This document shows, piece after piece, positions 4,785 through 6,450 of a DNA stretch of 6,450 bases (the first letter of the stretch is position 1; the number at the start of each line of letters is the position of its first letter). The notes below the pieces were generated by a model. That model ran no database searches and was not told the DNA's origin. It saw nothing but the letters and a program-made list of their open reading frames with translations. The stretch lies in NCBI GenBank assembly GCA_023253795.1, contig JALRFG010000113.1, forward strand, positions 1-6,450. Direction: 5' to 3'. The DNA is from Methylocystis sp. GTDB lineage: Bacteria > Pseudomonadota > Alphaproteobacteria > Rhizobiales > Beijerinckiaceae. Both the position numbers and the translations under genes were made by a program.

Positions 4785-6359
4785 TCAGCGCGAGGCGTCA
4801 CTGGTCGGTTGCGGAGCCGGCAGCGCGCCAGCCATCGCCGGCGCGGGGCCGTTCGCGTGCGGTCCGATCCGGACATATTTGATGATGAGCATCAGATCGA
4901 CCACCGCCAGTGACGAATAGAACAGCACGAAGGCCGCAAGACTGGCGACGACATCACTGGCAGGCACGTCGGAGACGCCCATGAAGGTCGGCATAATGCC
5001 GTCGATGATCCACGGTTGCCGGCCATATTCGGCGACGATCCAACCCAGTTCCGCCGCGATCCATGGCAGGGGCAGACTCATCACCGACAGTTTCATAAAC
5101 CACAACGGTCCGTGTCGACGCTTGCAGGAGAAGTAGAATGACGCGCCAAACAGCAGGATGAAATAAAAGCCCAGTCCCACCATGATGCGGAACGACCAGA
5201 ACAAGGCCGGGACATTGGGGATCGTCGACAACGCCGCGGCATGAATTTCTTCGTCGGTCGCGTTCTCGACATCCTGACGGATGCGTTTCAGCAGCAGCGT
5301 ATATCCGACATCGCGCATTGAGGATTGCAGCGCGTCGGGCAGCGCGACATGTTCGCGACCACCTTCCTTCGACAGCCAGATATAGCCGGCCATGCCGTTG
5401 CGAATGCGTTTTTCACCCTGAGTGACGAGATCCTTGATGCCCTCGACCGGCGTATCAAGCGAACGCGTCGCAATCAGGCCGAGCACCCAGGGAATTTCAA
5501 TGGCGTATTTGGTCGTCTCACTTTTGATATCGGGCAGGCCCACAACGGTGAAGGACGCCGGCGGCGGCTCGGTCTCCCACATCGCTTCAATGGCGGCGAT
5601 TTTCATCTTCTGGTTTTCGCCGGCGGTGTAGCCGCTCTCATCGCCAAGCACGACCACCGACAACGCCGAAGCGAGTCCGAAACTGGCGGCGACGGTCAAC
5701 GAGCGACGGGCGATATCGAGATGCCGGCCGCGCACAACATAAAAGGCGGAGATCGCCAGCACGAACATTGCGCCCGTCACATAACCAGCGCTCACCGTAT
5801 GCACGAATTTCGATTGCGCCACCGGATTGAACACTACATCGCGGAAGGAGGACAGCTCCATGCGCATGGTTTGCGGGTTAAACGTCGCGCCTACCGGATT
5901 GGACATCCAGGCGTTGGCGATCAAAATCCACAACGCCGAAAAATTCGAGCCAATGGCGACAAGCCAGGTGACGACAAGATGCTGCACCTTGGTCAGGCGT
6001 TTCCAGCCAAAGAAGAACAGGCCGACGAAGGTCGCCTCCATAAAGAAGGCCATCAGCCCTTCAATCGCCAGCGGCGCGCCAAAAATGTCGCCGACATAAT
6101 GCGCGTAATAGGCCCAGTTGGTGCCGAACTGGAACTCCATCGTCACGCCGGTGGCGACGCCCATCACAAAGTTGACGCCAAACAGCGTGCCCCAGAATTT
6201 CACCGCGTCGCGCCAGACGGTGCGGCCGGTCATCACATAGACGCTCTCCATGATCGCCAGCAGCAGCGACAGACCCAGCGTCAGCGGCACGAACAGGAAG
6301 TGATACAGAGCCGTCAGCGCGAATTGCAGCCGGGACAGCGTGACGACATCGAGTTCCAT
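4785..6359 (-). CDS. cydA: Cytochrome bd ubiquinol oxidase subunit I
   Basis: The haem-bearing subunit of cytochrome bd. It oxidises quinol at the periplasmic side and reduces O2 to water without pumping protons, with high oxygen affinity in known enzymes. It has 524 residues; E. coli has 522. Conserved residues are present with a one-residue offset from E. coli in the N-terminal half: H20 (high-spin haem ligand), E100 and E108 (haem d region and proton path), H187 and M393 (low-spin haem b558 ligands, the latter in FRIMVG). GENQKMKIAAIEAMWET carries the Q-loop quinol-site residues K253 and E258, and GRQPW is at 446-450 after E444 (b595 ligand). The Q-loop from about 245 to 385 is long, as in the bd-I subfamily rather than the short-loop cyanide-insensitive type. 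AAAGGA lies 11 nt before the ATG and overlaps the stop of a probable upstream frame. The Pro/Ala-rich tail (502-518) is probably disordered. Confidence 0.98.
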   Translation of the reverse strand: MELDVVTLSRLQFALTALYHFLFVPLTLGLSLLLAIMESVYVMTGRTVWRDAVKFWGTLFGVNFVMGVATGVTMEFQFGTNWAYYAHYVGDIFGAPLAIEGLMAFFMEATFVGLFFFGWKRLTKVQHLVVTWLVAIGSNFSALWILIANAWMSNPVGATFNPQTMRMELSSFRDVVFNPVAQSKFVHTVSAGYVTGAMFVLAISAFYVVRGRHLDIARRSLTVAASFGLASALSVVVLGDESGYTAGENQKMKIAAIEAMWETEPPPASFTVVGLPDIKSETTKYAIEIPWVLGLIATRSLDTPVEGIKDLVTQGEKRIRNGMAGYIWLSKEGGREHVALPDALQSSMRDVGYTLLLKRIRQDVENATDEEIHAAALSTIPNVPALFWSFRIMVGLGFYFILLFGASFYFSCKRRHGPLWFMKLSVMSLPLPWIAAELGWIVAEYGRQPWIIDGIMPTFMGVSDVPASDVVASLAAFVLFYSSLAVVDLMLIIKYVRIGPHANGPAPAMAGALPAPQPTSDASR

Positions 6360-6374
6360 GGATTGTCTTGTCCT

Positions 6375-6450
6375 TTATTCGCTTCGCGACGCGTTCGAGG
6401 TCAGGAAAGCGGCGGTGTCGGCCGGCGTCGGCCGATGACGATGCGCGGGG
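6375..6450 (-). CDS. Probable 3' end of the gene upstream of cydA
   Basis: One minus-strand frame is open from the right edge to a TAA at 6375-6377, giving a 24-residue tail that ends TSNASRSE. The stop lies 15 nt before the cydA ATG and overlaps its ribosome binding site (TAAAGGA), a common arrangement inside operons. Codon third positions are mostly G or C. In many proteobacteria the gene here is cydC or cydD, the ABC exporter needed for cytochrome bd assembly, but the tail is too short and variable to identify. Another frame, ending at a TGA at 6401-6403, is also open from the edge, so the frame itself is uncertain. Confidence 0.35.
   Translation of the reverse strand, partial: PAHRHRPTPADTAAFLTSNASRSE

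Noticed and set aside
4772..4876. N-terminal extension of CydB to the ATG at 4876
   Set aside because: It would overlap cydA by 92 nt and add an Arg-rich segment unknown in CydB. The 4771 start matches the conserved MxDY...LRxIWW terminus.
6418..6434. Repeated CGGCCG near the right edge, possible hairpin
   Set aside because: Two copies of a 6-bp self-complementary word in GC-rich DNA are expected by chance, and they sit inside a probable coding tail without a T-run.

Overview
The window reads as chromosomal DNA of an alphaproteobacterium, probably of the order Hyphomicrobiales (Rhizobiales). The grounds are moderate-to-high GC, GC-rich third codon positions, close-packed operons of small secreted proteins, and a cydA-cydB-cydX order with a CydX starting MWYFAWILG. 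The assignment below order level is a guess. No tRNA, rRNA, insertion sequence, CRISPR array or integration site was seen. Nine genes are complete or nearly so; one is cut by the left edge and a probable gene tail is cut by the right edge.

Left part (1-1815, minus strand). A small exported protein with two mature cysteines overlaps by 4 nt a class D (OXA-type) beta-lactamase with all family motifs. After an 82-nt gap come a small three-helix membrane protein and, overlapping its end by 16 nt, a secreted protein that runs off the window. The layout suggests a two-gene beta-lactamase unit followed by a second coupled pair.

Middle (1816-2654). A roughly 100-bp divergent intergenic region holds a perfect 5-bp-arm palindrome. 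From it, the plus strand runs through a small exported protein of unknown function and a four-helix DUF486 (DMT-like) membrane protein. The latter converges with the next operon, with only 11 nt between the stops.

Right part (2666-6450, minus strand). This is a cytochrome bd oxidase operon: the tail of an unidentified upstream gene, cydA (long Q-loop, E. coli bd-I type), cydB, cydX, and then an exported cyclase-family metal hydrolase. CydA/CydB/CydX would form the membrane quinol oxidase that reduces oxygen to water at low oxygen tension. The hydrolase acts in the periplasm and its substrate is unknown. Its joining to cydX (TAATG junction) is the most unusual arrangement here.

No clearly new multi-gene system is evident. 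The points most worth following are the OXA enzyme with an OXA-48-length beta5-beta6 loop carrying a Cys-x-x-Cys, its small coupled partner, and the secreted hydrolase inside the cyd operon.
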